NCBI GenBank assembly: GCA_020860715.1
Contig: JAJBTU010000015.1
Location: 62,001-126,000, forward strand
Reading direction: 5' to 3'
DNA from: Clostridiales bacterium
Lineage (GTDB): Bacteria; Bacillota; Clostridia; Lachnospirales; Lachnospiraceae
DNA length: 64,000 bases
How positions within the stretch are numbered: the first letter of the stretch is position 1; the number at the start of each line of letters is the position of its first letter. A model generated the notes under the pieces. It was not told the origin of the DNA. It did not search any database and saw only the letters and a list, made by a program, of their open reading frames with translations. Positions 10,136-18,753 of this stretch are shown here, in pieces. The position numbers and the translations under genes are program-made.

Positions 10136-10188
10136 GCTGCTTTGCAGCTCTGCGGCGGGCGCAGAAGGAAATGACTGATGTCATTTCC
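10136..10188 (+). other. Three consecutive hairpins in the cooC-acsA spacer
   Basis: GCTGC-TTT-GCAGC; CTGCG-GCGGG-CGCAG; GGAAATGAC-TGAT-GTCATTTCC. Confidence 0.75.
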
Positions 10189-10205
10189 TGTAAATATTAT
10201 ATAAC

Positions 10206-12110
10206 ATGGAGGTTACTATGGGAGACTTTAAGCTGACAACAATTGAGGAGTTCGAGGCAGCTACGAACCGACTCCTCGAGACAGGTGCAAAGGTAGGAGC
10301 GGACGCTTACCAGTTCCGTGTGAAGAACCAGACGCCGCACTGCAAATTTGGTGAGCAGGGTGTCTGCTGCCGTATCTGCTCGATGGGACCGTGCCGTATT
10401 ACACCGAAGGCACCGCGTGGAATCTGCGGCTGCGACGCACACGGCATCGTGGGACGCAATTTCCTGAGATTTACTGCCGGCGGAGCCGCTACACATTCTG
10501 ATCACGGCCGTGAGATCTGCCACACGCTGTACTGCACATCTCCGGACGGCAACTACAAGGTAAAGGATCCGGAGAAGCTGATCCGCATCGCTCATGAGTG
10601 GGGTGTGGAGACCGAAGGCAAGGACATCTATGATCTGGCTCATGAGATGGCAGTCCTGGCACTTGGCGAGTATGGTAAGGTATTTGGATTCCAGAATTTC
10701 CTGAAACGTGCACCGCAGCATACACAGGATCTGTGGGAGAAAGCGGAGATTCAACCGCGCGCGATTGACCGAGAGGTATCCTGCTCGATGCATATGACCC
10801 ATATGGGATGTTCTTCCAAGCCGGAAGCGCTGATTCGTCAGTCGCTCAGAGCAGGTCTGGCTGATGGCTGGGGCGGTTCCATGGCAGGTACCGAGTTCTC
10901 CGACGTTCTGTTTGGTACGCCGAAGCCGATCGACACCGAGGCCAACCTTGGTGTTATGGTTGAAGAAAATGTAAACATCGTTGTACATGGTCATGACCCG
11001 TCGCTTTCTGAGATGATCTGCGAGTACGCGGATGATCCGGAAATGATCGCCTATGCGAAAGAAATGGGCGCGAAGGGCATCACCGTATCGGGTGTCTGCT
11101 GTACATCGAATGAGGTTGCGATGCGCCGTGGTATCCCGATGGCAGGCAACTTCCTTCAGCAGGAAAACGTTATTCTGACCGGAGCCTGTGAGGCAATCGT
11201 CGTGGATGTACAGTGTATTTTCCCGGCAATCGGACCGCTGGCAAAATGCTTCCATACCAAGTTTATCACGACTTCTCCGATTGCTCAGATGCCGGAGAGC
11301 GATTACATCCGCTTCTCGCCTGAGAACGCTGGTGAGAACGCAAAAGCGATCGTAAAGATGGCAATCGAGAACTTTAAGAACCGCAAGCCGGAGCTTGTAC
11401 ATATCCCGCAGCTGAAGCAGAAAGCGACAGTTGGCTATTCGTTAGAGGCGATTAAGAAGACCTTGGATACCGTTACCAACTCTCAGGTTGATGAGACCGG
11501 CACACTGAAGCCGCTGGTTGAGTGCATTAATTCCGGTGTTATCCGCGGCGCTGTTGCGATGGTAGGCTGCAACAACCCGAAGGTTCGCCCGGATACCGCA
11601 CATATCGCTCTGATGAAGAAGCTGATCGAGAATGATATCATTATCGTGGCTTCCGGCTGCTCCGCACAGGCAGCGGCTAGAGCAGGTCTGATGGATAAGA
11701 GAGCAAAAGATCTCTGCGGCGCGGGACTTAAGAGAGTCTGTGAGTTGGCTGACATCCCGCCGGTGCTTCACATGGGCTCCTGTGTAGACATCAGCCGTAT
11801 GATGGTTCTGGTAGCAGATCTGGCGAAGGACTCCGGATGGAACATTTCCCAGCTTCCGGTAGTCGGCTGTGCACCGGAGTGGATGTCCGAGAAAGCTGTA
11901 TCCATCGGCAACTATGTAGTAGCGACCGGTCTTGACACCTTCCTTGGCGTAGATCCGTACGCTGCCGGTTCTTCTGAGGTAGAAGATCTGCTGCAGAACG
12001 GCATCCGCGACTGGGTAGAGGCTGCTTATACGGTAGAGACCGATATCGATAAGCTGGTTGACAAGATGATCGAGCGGATCGAGGAAAAGAGAACGGCATT
12101 AGGCATCTGA
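10206..12110 (+). CDS. acsA: Anaerobic carbon monoxide dehydrogenase catalytic subunit (CODH of the CODH/ACS complex)
   Basis: Cluster motifs CKFGEQGVCCRICSMGPCRI, VHGHDPS, GVCCTSNEV, VDVQC, VGCNN, SGCSAQ, MGSCVD. Confidence 0.97.
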   Translation: MEVTMGDFKLTTIEEFEAATNRLLETGAKVGADAYQFRVKNQTPHCKFGEQGVCCRICSMGPCRITPKAPRGICGCDAHGIVGRNFLRFTAGGAATHSDHGREICHTLYCTSPDGNYKVKDPEKLIRIAHEWGVETEGKDIYDLAHEMAVLALGEYGKVFGFQNFLKRAPQHTQDLWEKAEIQPRAIDREVSCSMHMTHMGCSSKPEALIRQSLRAGLADGWGGSMAGTEFSDVLFGTPKPIDTEANLGVMVEENVNIVVHGHDPSLSEMICEYADDPEMIAYAKEMGAKGITVSGVCCTSNEVAMRRGIPMAGNFLQQENVILTGACEAIVVDVQCIFPAIGPLAKCFHTKFITTSPIAQMPESDYIRFSPENAGENAKAIVKMAIENFKNRKPELVHIPQLKQKATVGYSLEAIKKTLDTVTNSQVDETGTLKPLVECINSGVIRGAVAMVGCNNPKVRPDTAHIALMKKLIENDIIIVASGCSAQAAARAGLMDKRAKDLCGAGLKRVCELADIPPVLHMGSCVDISRMMVLVADLAKDSGWNISQLPVVGCAPEWMSEKAVSIGNYVVATGLDTFLGVDPYAAGSSEVEDLLQNGIRDWVEAAYTVETDIDKLVDKMIERIEEKRTALGI

Positions 12111-12177
12111 TAATAGATGGAACAAAAGGTCAGGACTGGAATGCCTGCATTCCGGTTCCGGATCTTTTGGACCGTGG
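12111..12177 (+). repeat. Dispersed palindromic repeat, family 2, copy A
   Basis: GATAATAGATGGAACAAAAGGTCAGGACTGGAATGCCTGCATTCCGGTTCCGGATCTTTTGGACCG matches the reverse complement of 19738-19805. Confidence 0.75.
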
Positions 12178-12213
12178 TATTATCAAAAAGTAAAGGATAA
12201 TGAGGCGGGATTC

Positions 12214-12987
12214 ATGAAGATTGCAATTACCGGAAAGGGCGGAGTAGGAAAAACAACATTTGCGGCGACACTGGCACGGCTTTACGCGGACGAGGGCCGC
12301 TCCGTGCTGGCGGCGGATGCCGATCCGGATGCCAATCTTGGCCTGGCGCTTGGATTTGATGAAGAGGATCTGGATGCGATCGTGCCGATTACCAAGATGC
12401 GGAAGCTGGTGCAGGAACGCACCGGCGCAGATGAATTCAACAAGATTTTCAAGCTGAATCCGAAGGTGGATGACATTCCTGACAAATACGCGAAGAAATG
12501 CAACGGCGTGAAACTCCTTGTCCTTGGCACGGTGGAGACCGGCGGGAGCGGATGCGTGTGTCCGGAACATGTCATGCTGAAAAGGATCATCAATCACCTG
12601 ATGCTCCGCTCGGATGACGTGGTCATCCTTGATATGGAAGCCGGTCTTGAACACCTCGGACGGGGGACGACCAGCGGAATGGATGCTTTTATCGTCGTCA
12701 TTGAGCCGGGCGCGAGAAGCGTACAGACTTACCGCAATGTAAAGCGCCTGGCTGATGACCTCGGCGTGAAGCAGGTTTATGTGGTGGCCAACAAGGTGCG
12801 TGATGAAAAGGACGAGGAATTTGTCAGGGAAAAGATTCCCAAAGAGGATCTGCTCGGCATCATCCATTACAATACGGAGATCATCGATGCAGACAGAAAC
12901 GGTTCTTCCCCTTATGATTACAGCGCGGCTGCTGTGAACGAGATTCGCGCCATCAAGGAAATTCTGGACCGGTCGGACTCTTTTTAA
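12214..12987 (+). CDS. cooC: CODH/ACS accessory ATPase (CooC/AcsF family)
   Basis: MKIAITGKGGVGKTTFAATLARL; GGSGCVCPEHVMLK CxC motif; DMEAGLEHLGRGT. Confidence 0.9.
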   Translation: MKIAITGKGGVGKTTFAATLARLYADEGRSVLAADADPDANLGLALGFDEEDLDAIVPITKMRKLVQERTGADEFNKIFKLNPKVDDIPDKYAKKCNGVKLLVLGTVETGGSGCVCPEHVMLKRIINHLMLRSDDVVILDMEAGLEHLGRGTTSGMDAFIVVIEPGARSVQTYRNVKRLADDLGVKQVYVVANKVRDEKDEEFVREKIPKEDLLGIIHYNTEIIDADRNGSSPYDYSAAAVNEIRAIKEILDRSDSF

Positions 12988-13018
12988 AAGAAAATTGTGC
13001 GGAATGTATTATTTTCAG

Positions 13019-13047
13019 TTGCAAAAACGGTAATCTGTTGGTATAAA
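13019..13047 (+). promoter_or_regulatory. Putative sigma-A promoter TTGCAA-N17-TATAAA upstream of the acsA C-domain paralog and acsB
   Basis: 17-nt spacing read directly. Confidence 0.5.
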
Positions 13048-13154
13048 TATAAGTAACGACCTGCAGCGAAGCGGCCATGCGTTCGGCCTTTTCCTGTGAA
13101 CTTTGATCGTTTCCTGAAGATTATATTCAACATGTAAGAAAAGAGGCGAATGAA

Positions 13155-13847
13155 ATGAGTGATTCTGCATTACCGAAACTTGAAGTGGCGGACATCATCC
13201 AGGCGCTGGATGGCGTGTGTAATTCGAAGGTGGATACGACCGGCTCGACTAAGCCGCTGCTGGACTGTGTTGTGTCCGGCGTACTCCGCGGCGCGGCAGT
13301 TTTGCTTGGCACAGATGGTTCAGACGTACGGAACAGGGACGAGTATACGGCTCTGATCAAAAAGCTGATTGCAAATGATATCGTGGTACTGGCGATCGGA
13401 TATCCGGTCACAGTGGCAGCTGATGCAGGACTTTTAAATCCGGAGGCAAAGGATCTGTGCGGCGCAGGACTGAAGCGTGTCTGTGAACTGGCTGAGATTC
13501 CTCCGGTGCTGCCGCTTGGCGGACTGGAGAACATTGGAAATGTGGTGACGATCGCGCAGGCACTTTGTGCAGATTCCGGTCTTACCGTACCGCAGCTTCC
13601 GGTTGTGGGCTGTGATCCGGCTGGCGTGACTGCACAGGCAGTTGAGCTTGGCAATACGTTTGTCGGTCTTGGGGTGGATACCTTTATCGGCATTATGCCG
13701 TATGAAGGGGCACTGGAGGACGTGATCGCTGCAAGCGGCCTGAAGGACGGAGCTGAGGCGAAGCATACCGTATCGGCAAATCTGGATGAACTTTCGGACG
13801 CGCTGATCGCGGATATTGAGAAAAAACGTCAGGCTATAGAGATCTGA
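13155..13847 (+). CDS. Stand-alone paralog of the CODH (AcsA) C-terminal domain lacking C-cluster cysteines
   Basis: Collinear with AcsA from ~residue 410 to the end: NSKVDTTGSTKPLLDCVVSGVLRGA..., KDLCGAGLKRVCELAEIPPVL, PQLPVVGC; VGCNN->LGTDG, SGCSAQ->IGYPVT, MGSCVD->LGGLEN. Confidence 0.9.
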   Translation: MSDSALPKLEVADIIQALDGVCNSKVDTTGSTKPLLDCVVSGVLRGAAVLLGTDGSDVRNRDEYTALIKKLIANDIVVLAIGYPVTVAADAGLLNPEAKDLCGAGLKRVCELAEIPPVLPLGGLENIGNVVTIAQALCADSGLTVPQLPVVGCDPAGVTAQAVELGNTFVGLGVDTFIGIMPYEGALEDVIAASGLKDGAEAKHTVSANLDELSDALIADIEKKRQAIEI

Positions 13848-13879
13848 CGAATCTATGACAAATTACAGGAGGTAGTAAA

Positions 13880-16006
13880 GTGACTTTATTTGATGTTATT
13901 TTTAAAGGAAATGACGCAGTATATGGTCTCACAGAAAACGCGATTGACGACGCGATCGCAAAATATGGCGCAGATAAGCCGGTAGCATTTCCGGATACTG
14001 CTTACAGCATCCCGTGCTATTACGGTGTGACCGGCACTAAGGTCGGCAATCTGGGAGAACTCAAAGAGGCCCTTGGCGTTGTAAAGAGCCTGATGACGAG
14101 AAATCCGAGGATGAACGATGCGTTCATGTCCGGTATTGCGACCGCACTTTGCGCTGAGTTTATTGAAGTGCTGAAGTATATCGACAACCCGACTCCGTAC
14201 GAGGAGCCGTGCTATGGTCATCTCGCAGATGCTGTGATCCGTGAGCTGGGTGTACCGCTTGTTACCGGCGATATTCCGGGCGTTGCGGTTATCATCGGTG
14301 CTGCTCCGACCGCTGAGGAAGGCGTTGCTCTTGTAAAGAGCTATCAGGCACAGGGTATTCTGGTGACTCTGGTTGGCGACATTATTGACCAGTGTACAGA
14401 GCAGGGCTACAAGACTGGCGCGAATGTACGCGTGATCCCGCTTGGCAAGGACATTACGGCTGTAATCCATGTTGTGTCTGTTGCTGTAAGAGCGGCACTG
14501 ATCTTCGGTAATATCACACCGGGCGACTCAGCTGGTCTTATGAAGTATACGATGGAGCGTGTTCCGGCATTTGTGAACGCATTCGCTCCGCTGAATGAAG
14601 TGATCGTAGCAGCCGGTGCCGGCGCGATCGCCCTTGGCTTCCCGGTTATCACGAATGAAGAAACTTTCCGTGTACCGAAGAGCCTGATCGTACAGAAGGA
14701 TATCTCCAAATTCAACGCGACTTCTCTGGAAGCCCGCGATATCAAACTTAAGATTACCAACATCGACATCCCGGTAGCGTTCGCTTCCGCATTCGAGGGC
14801 GAGATCATCCGCCGCGGCGACATGCAGGTTGAGTTCGACGGTTCCAGAGTGGACTGCTTCGAGCTGGTTCATACCAAAGAGGCTTCCGAAGTCGAAGATC
14901 ACAAGATCGAAGTCATCGGACCGGACATTGACGAGTTTGAGGTAGGCAGCAAGCACTCCATCGGCTACATAGTAGAGGTTGCCGGCAAGAGCATGCAGTC
15001 GGACTTCGAACCGGTATTTGAGCGTAAATTCCACTCTTATCTGAACTGCATCGAGGGTGTGATGCATACCGGACAGCGTGATATGATCCGTATCCGTATC
15101 AGCAAGGATACCTTTAACGCAGGCTTCCGTGCAAAACATATCGGCGAGGTTCTTTACGCGAAGGTAAAGAGCGAGTTCGCGGCGGTTGTAGACAAGTGCC
15201 AGGTGAAAGTCATCACGGATCCGGAGATGTGTACAAATCTTCGCCATGAGCTGGCAGTGCCGATGTTTGACAAGCGTGACGAGCGTCTGACGACTCTGAC
15301 AGATGAGGGCGTGGATGTTTACTATAGCTGCATTATGTGCCAGGCATTCTCTCCGAGCCATGTCTGCGTGGTTACTCCGGAACGTCTCGGCCTTTGCGGT
15401 GCTGTTTCATGGCTGGATGCGAAGGCGACCAACGAGCTGGATCCGCAGGGACCGTGCCAGGTGATCACCAAAGAGAGAGTCATTGATGAGCGTATCGGTG
15501 AGTACGAAGACGTCAATGAGGCGGTTCGCAAGTTCTCTCAGGGTGCACTGGAAGATGTATCCCTGTACTCCATCATCGAGAAGCCGATGACGAGCTGCGG
15601 CTGCTTCGAGTGCATCTGCGGTATCGAGCCGCTTTCCAACGGTGTCTGCATCGCGAACCGTGAGTACGCGGGCATGACCCCGATCGGTATGACCTTCTCC
15701 GAGCTGGCATCCATGACCGGCGGCGGTGTTCAGACACCGGGCTTCATGGGACATGGCAAGCACTTCATCTCCTCGAAGAAGTTCATGAAGGCAGAGGGCG
15801 GAATCGCACGTATCGTCTGGATGCCGAAGGATCTCAAAGATCAGGTTGCGGAACGCCTGAATGAGACGGCAAAAGAACTTTACGGAATCGATAACTTTAC
15901 GGACATGATTGCGGACGAGACCGTAGTTAGCGATGATCCGGAAGCATTGCTTGAGTTCCTGACCGAGAAAGGCCATCCGGCACTCGGCATGGAGCCAATG
16001 ATGTAA
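13880..16006 (+). CDS. acsB: CO-methylating acetyl-CoA synthase (CODH/ACS beta subunit)
   Basis: A-cluster motifs YYSCIMCQAFSPSHVCVVTPERLGLCGAVSWLDAKA and MTSCGCFECICG; GGGVQTPGFMGHG. Confidence 0.97.
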   Translation: MTLFDVIFKGNDAVYGLTENAIDDAIAKYGADKPVAFPDTAYSIPCYYGVTGTKVGNLGELKEALGVVKSLMTRNPRMNDAFMSGIATALCAEFIEVLKYIDNPTPYEEPCYGHLADAVIRELGVPLVTGDIPGVAVIIGAAPTAEEGVALVKSYQAQGILVTLVGDIIDQCTEQGYKTGANVRVIPLGKDITAVIHVVSVAVRAALIFGNITPGDSAGLMKYTMERVPAFVNAFAPLNEVIVAAGAGAIALGFPVITNEETFRVPKSLIVQKDISKFNATSLEARDIKLKITNIDIPVAFASAFEGEIIRRGDMQVEFDGSRVDCFELVHTKEASEVEDHKIEVIGPDIDEFEVGSKHSIGYIVEVAGKSMQSDFEPVFERKFHSYLNCIEGVMHTGQRDMIRIRISKDTFNAGFRAKHIGEVLYAKVKSEFAAVVDKCQVKVITDPEMCTNLRHELAVPMFDKRDERLTTLTDEGVDVYYSCIMCQAFSPSHVCVVTPERLGLCGAVSWLDAKATNELDPQGPCQVITKERVIDERIGEYEDVNEAVRKFSQGALEDVSLYSIIEKPMTSCGCFECICGIEPLSNGVCIANREYAGMTPIGMTFSELASMTGGGVQTPGFMGHGKHFISSKKFMKAEGGIARIVWMPKDLKDQVAERLNETAKELYGIDNFTDMIADETVVSDDPEALLEFLTEKGHPALGMEPMM

Positions 16007-16014
16007 AGAATCAG

Positions 16015-16065
16015 AAATGCGGCGCAGCCGCATTTCAGGGAATTTCGCCTTACGGCGAAATTCCC
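16015..16065 (+). other. Two perfect hairpins following acsB
   Basis: AAATGCGGC-GCA-GCCGCATTT and GGGAATTTCGCC-TTAC-GGCGAAATTCCC (12 bp). Confidence 0.8.
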
Positions 16066-16120
16066 GTATGATGTCCGTAGTGCACAGGCACATTTATGTG
16101 GCTGGGCACAAGGGCAGCAT

Positions 16121-16299
16121 TGATTCTTTAACGAGGAAAAATGCGCAGCATTTTTTCGAGTCTACAATGTAAGCCAAGCAGAGGAATTTACTCGCTTGCG
16201 AGGAATCCTGCGAGGAAGAGCATGATTCTTTAACGAAGCCCGCGTCCTCGATTTTCTGCGAAAATCGGGACATGAAATGCGCAGCATTTTTTCGAGTCT
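16121..16299 (+). repeat. Direct repeat pair in the acsB-acsD spacer, second copy interrupted by a 28-nt palindrome
   Basis: TGATTCTTTAACGA at 16121 and 16223; AAATGCGCAGCATTTTTTCGAGTCT at 16139-16163 and 16275-16299 (exact). Confidence 0.85.
16244..16271 (+). repeat. 28-nt palindromic element, family 1, copy A
   Basis: GTCCTCGATTTTCTGCGAAAATCGGGAC; related to 27462-27489. Confidence 0.75.
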
Positions 16300-16341
16300 T
16301 ATTTTTTCAATTTCAGCAACACCACAAGGAGGAAAAAGGAA

Positions 16342-17283
16342 ATGCCGTTTACTGCAAAATCAGGAAAATTTAACGCGAAGATCAACACCGTTGAAGTCGG
16401 TACCGGCGATAAGGCGATCAAGATTGGCGGGGAAAATGTTTTCCCGTTCTACACGTTTGACGACGCGGTAGAGAACGCGCCGAAGGTAGGTATCGAGATC
16501 ACGGACGGCGGTATGGAGAGCGAGCCGGAGTGCGTACAGAAGCTGTATGAGGGCTGCACGACGGTCGTTGACATGGCAAAGAAAGCGGTTACATTTGAGG
16601 GCGTTGATTTCTTAAGCATTCGTTTGGAAGGCGGAGATCCGAACGGAAAGAACAAATCTACGGAGGAACTGATTCAGGTCGTCAAAGATGTCGCTGACGC
16701 TGTTGATGTTCCGCTTGTTGTTTGCGGCTGCAAGAACGTAGAAAAGGACGCTGAGCTTCTCGACAAGGCTGCAGCTGCTCTGGATGGCAGAAATGCGATT
16801 ATCCTCGCAGCGAAGGAAGAAAACTACAAGACCATCGGCGCTTCTGCAGGACTTGCTTATAAGCAGGTCGTTGGTGCCGAGTCGGCTGTGGATATCAACC
16901 TTGCAAAACAGCTGAATGTACTTCTTACACAGCTTGGCGTTGACAGCAAGACCATTGTAATGAATGCCGGTACCGCAGCAGTCGGATATGGCTTCGACTA
17001 TGTGATATCGACCCTTGACCGTGTAAAAGCGGCTGCGCTGTCGCAGGGTGACGCGACACTGCAGATGCCGATCATTACTCCTGTCGCATCTGAGACATGG
17101 ACTGTAAAAGAGTCTACCGCTTCTGAGGAGGATATGCCTGAATGGGGCAACCTTGAGGAGCGTGGCATTGATATGGAAGTGGAGACTGCGGCTGCAGTTC
17201 TCGCTGCCGGTTCAGACGCTGTGATTCTGAAGCATCCGGAATCTGTCAGAGCCATCAAAACCATGATTTCAGAACTGATGTAA
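16342..17283 (+). CDS. acsD: Corrinoid iron-sulfur protein small (delta) subunit
   Basis: KINTVEVGTGDKAIKIGGENVFPFYTFD; position between acsB and acsC. Confidence 0.95.
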   Translation: MPFTAKSGKFNAKINTVEVGTGDKAIKIGGENVFPFYTFDDAVENAPKVGIEITDGGMESEPECVQKLYEGCTTVVDMAKKAVTFEGVDFLSIRLEGGDPNGKNKSTEELIQVVKDVADAVDVPLVVCGCKNVEKDAELLDKAAAALDGRNAIILAAKEENYKTIGASAGLAYKQVVGAESAVDINLAKQLNVLLTQLGVDSKTIVMNAGTAAVGYGFDYVISTLDRVKAAALSQGDATLQMPIITPVASETWTVKESTASEEDMPEWGNLEERGIDMEVETAAAVLAAGSDAVILKHPESVRAIKTMISELM

Positions 17284-17314
17284 TTTCTGCCAGAAGCGTA
17301 AGGAGGAAAATAAA

Positions 17315-18658
17315 ATGGCATTAAAAGGCTTGGATATTTTTAAATTATCACCGAAGAAAAACTGTAAGGAGTGCGGCAGCCCGACCTGTATGGCATTCTC
17401 CATGAAGGTCGCTCAGGGTTCCGCATCCATCGACGCTTGTCCGTATTTCTCTGAGGAGGCAAAGGCTTCCCTGAATGAGGCGACTGCTCCGCCAATGAAG
17501 ACCATCAAGGTTGGTACCGGCGACAATGAGTACACGCTCGGCGGTGAGACGGTTCTGTTCCGTCATGAGAAAACCTTTGTGAGCAGAACACGCTATGCAG
17601 TTACCGTATGCAGCTGCATGGACGACGCTGCGATCGACGCAAAACTTGAGGAGATCAAGTCCGTAGATTATGAACGTATCGGTGAGCGTATGTTTACAGA
17701 AATGATTTATGTAAACTATGCTCCGAATGCTGGAAAGGACAAGTATCTGGAAGTTGTTAAGAAGGCAGCGGAGCTTGACCGTGTGCTGATCCTTGGCTGT
17801 GACGATCCGGACGTAGCTGCAGAAGCGGTTGCGCTTGTAAAGGATAAAAAGCCGGTTTTGAACGGCGCAAACGCATCCAACTATGAGGCGATGAATAAGG
17901 TCGCGGCCGATGCAGGCGTGACCCTTGGCGTACAGGGCGCGGACATCAACGAACTGTATGACACGCTGGCAGCCCTTGAGAAACTTGGCAACAAGAACCT
18001 GATCTTTGACTGCGGCGTGAATTCTGTCAAGGAAGCATATCAGATCGCAGTACAGTTCCGTAAGGCTGCCATCAAGGACAGCAACCGTACCTGCGGGTAT
18101 CCGTCCATCGTGCGTCTGGACCGCTTAAGCGGCGGAGATAAGCACCTGCAGGCAGCTTTGCTTTCCCTGTTCACGATGAAGTACGGTTCCATTATCGTGC
18201 TGGATCAGATGACCTATGCGGAAGCAAACCCGGTATACGGTTTAAGACAGAACCTGTTTACTGACCCGCAGAAGCCTATGAAAGTAGAGCCGGGCATCTA
18301 CCCGCTGAACGGCGCGGATGAAAATTCCATCTGTCTGACGACGGTGGACTTCGCTCTGACCTATTTCCTGGTATCCGGCGAGCTGGAGCGCTCCGGCGTA
18401 CCGTGCAATCTCATCATCAACGATGCGGGCGGACTTTCCGTTCTGACAAGCTGGGCAGCCGGCAAGTTCTCAGCGGGTACGATCGCAAAGTTCTTTGAAG
18501 AACAGGATATCGAGAACAAGGTGAAATCCAGAAAACTCGTGATCCCCGGCAAGGTAGCCGTGCTGAAGGGCGAACTGGAAGCGAAACTTCCGGGATGGGA
18601 GATCATCATCGCTCCGAGAGAAGCTGTACAGCTTGTGAAGTTTATGAAAGAACTGTAA
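17315..18658 (+). CDS. acsC: Corrinoid iron-sulfur protein large (gamma) subunit
   Basis: LDIFKLSPKKNCKECGSPTCMAFSMKVAQGSASIDACPY [4Fe-4S] motif. Confidence 0.96.
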   Translation: MALKGLDIFKLSPKKNCKECGSPTCMAFSMKVAQGSASIDACPYFSEEAKASLNEATAPPMKTIKVGTGDNEYTLGGETVLFRHEKTFVSRTRYAVTVCSCMDDAAIDAKLEEIKSVDYERIGERMFTEMIYVNYAPNAGKDKYLEVVKKAAELDRVLILGCDDPDVAAEAVALVKDKKPVLNGANASNYEAMNKVAADAGVTLGVQGADINELYDTLAALEKLGNKNLIFDCGVNSVKEAYQIAVQFRKAAIKDSNRTCGYPSIVRLDRLSGGDKHLQAALLSLFTMKYGSIIVLDQMTYAEANPVYGLRQNLFTDPQKPMKVEPGIYPLNGADENSICLTTVDFALTYFLVSGELERSGVPCNLIINDAGGLSVLTSWAAGKFSAGTIAKFFEEQDIENKVKSRKLVIPGKVAVLKGELEAKLPGWEIIIAPREAVQLVKFMKEL

Positions 18659-18666
18659 AAGTAAAT

Positions 18667-18723
18667 GTAACGATTCAGAACGGAAGGCTGCAGTTTTCTT
18701 TTGCTTTCGTTCTGAATTGTTAC
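18667..18723 (+). repeat. Inverted repeat GTAACGATTCAGAACG...CGTTCTGAATTGTTAC (family 3)
   Basis: 16-bp arms, one mismatch; shares the TTCAGAAC core with 25428-25638 and 27584-27620. Confidence 0.75.
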
Positions 18724-18753
18724 AGCAAATAATAACGAATAAGGAGAACCATC

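Noticed and set aside
10197-11402. 401-aa minus-strand ORF opposite acsA
   Set aside because: Lies wholly antisense to a confidently identified CODH gene; composition shows no recognisable domain. Shadow ORF.
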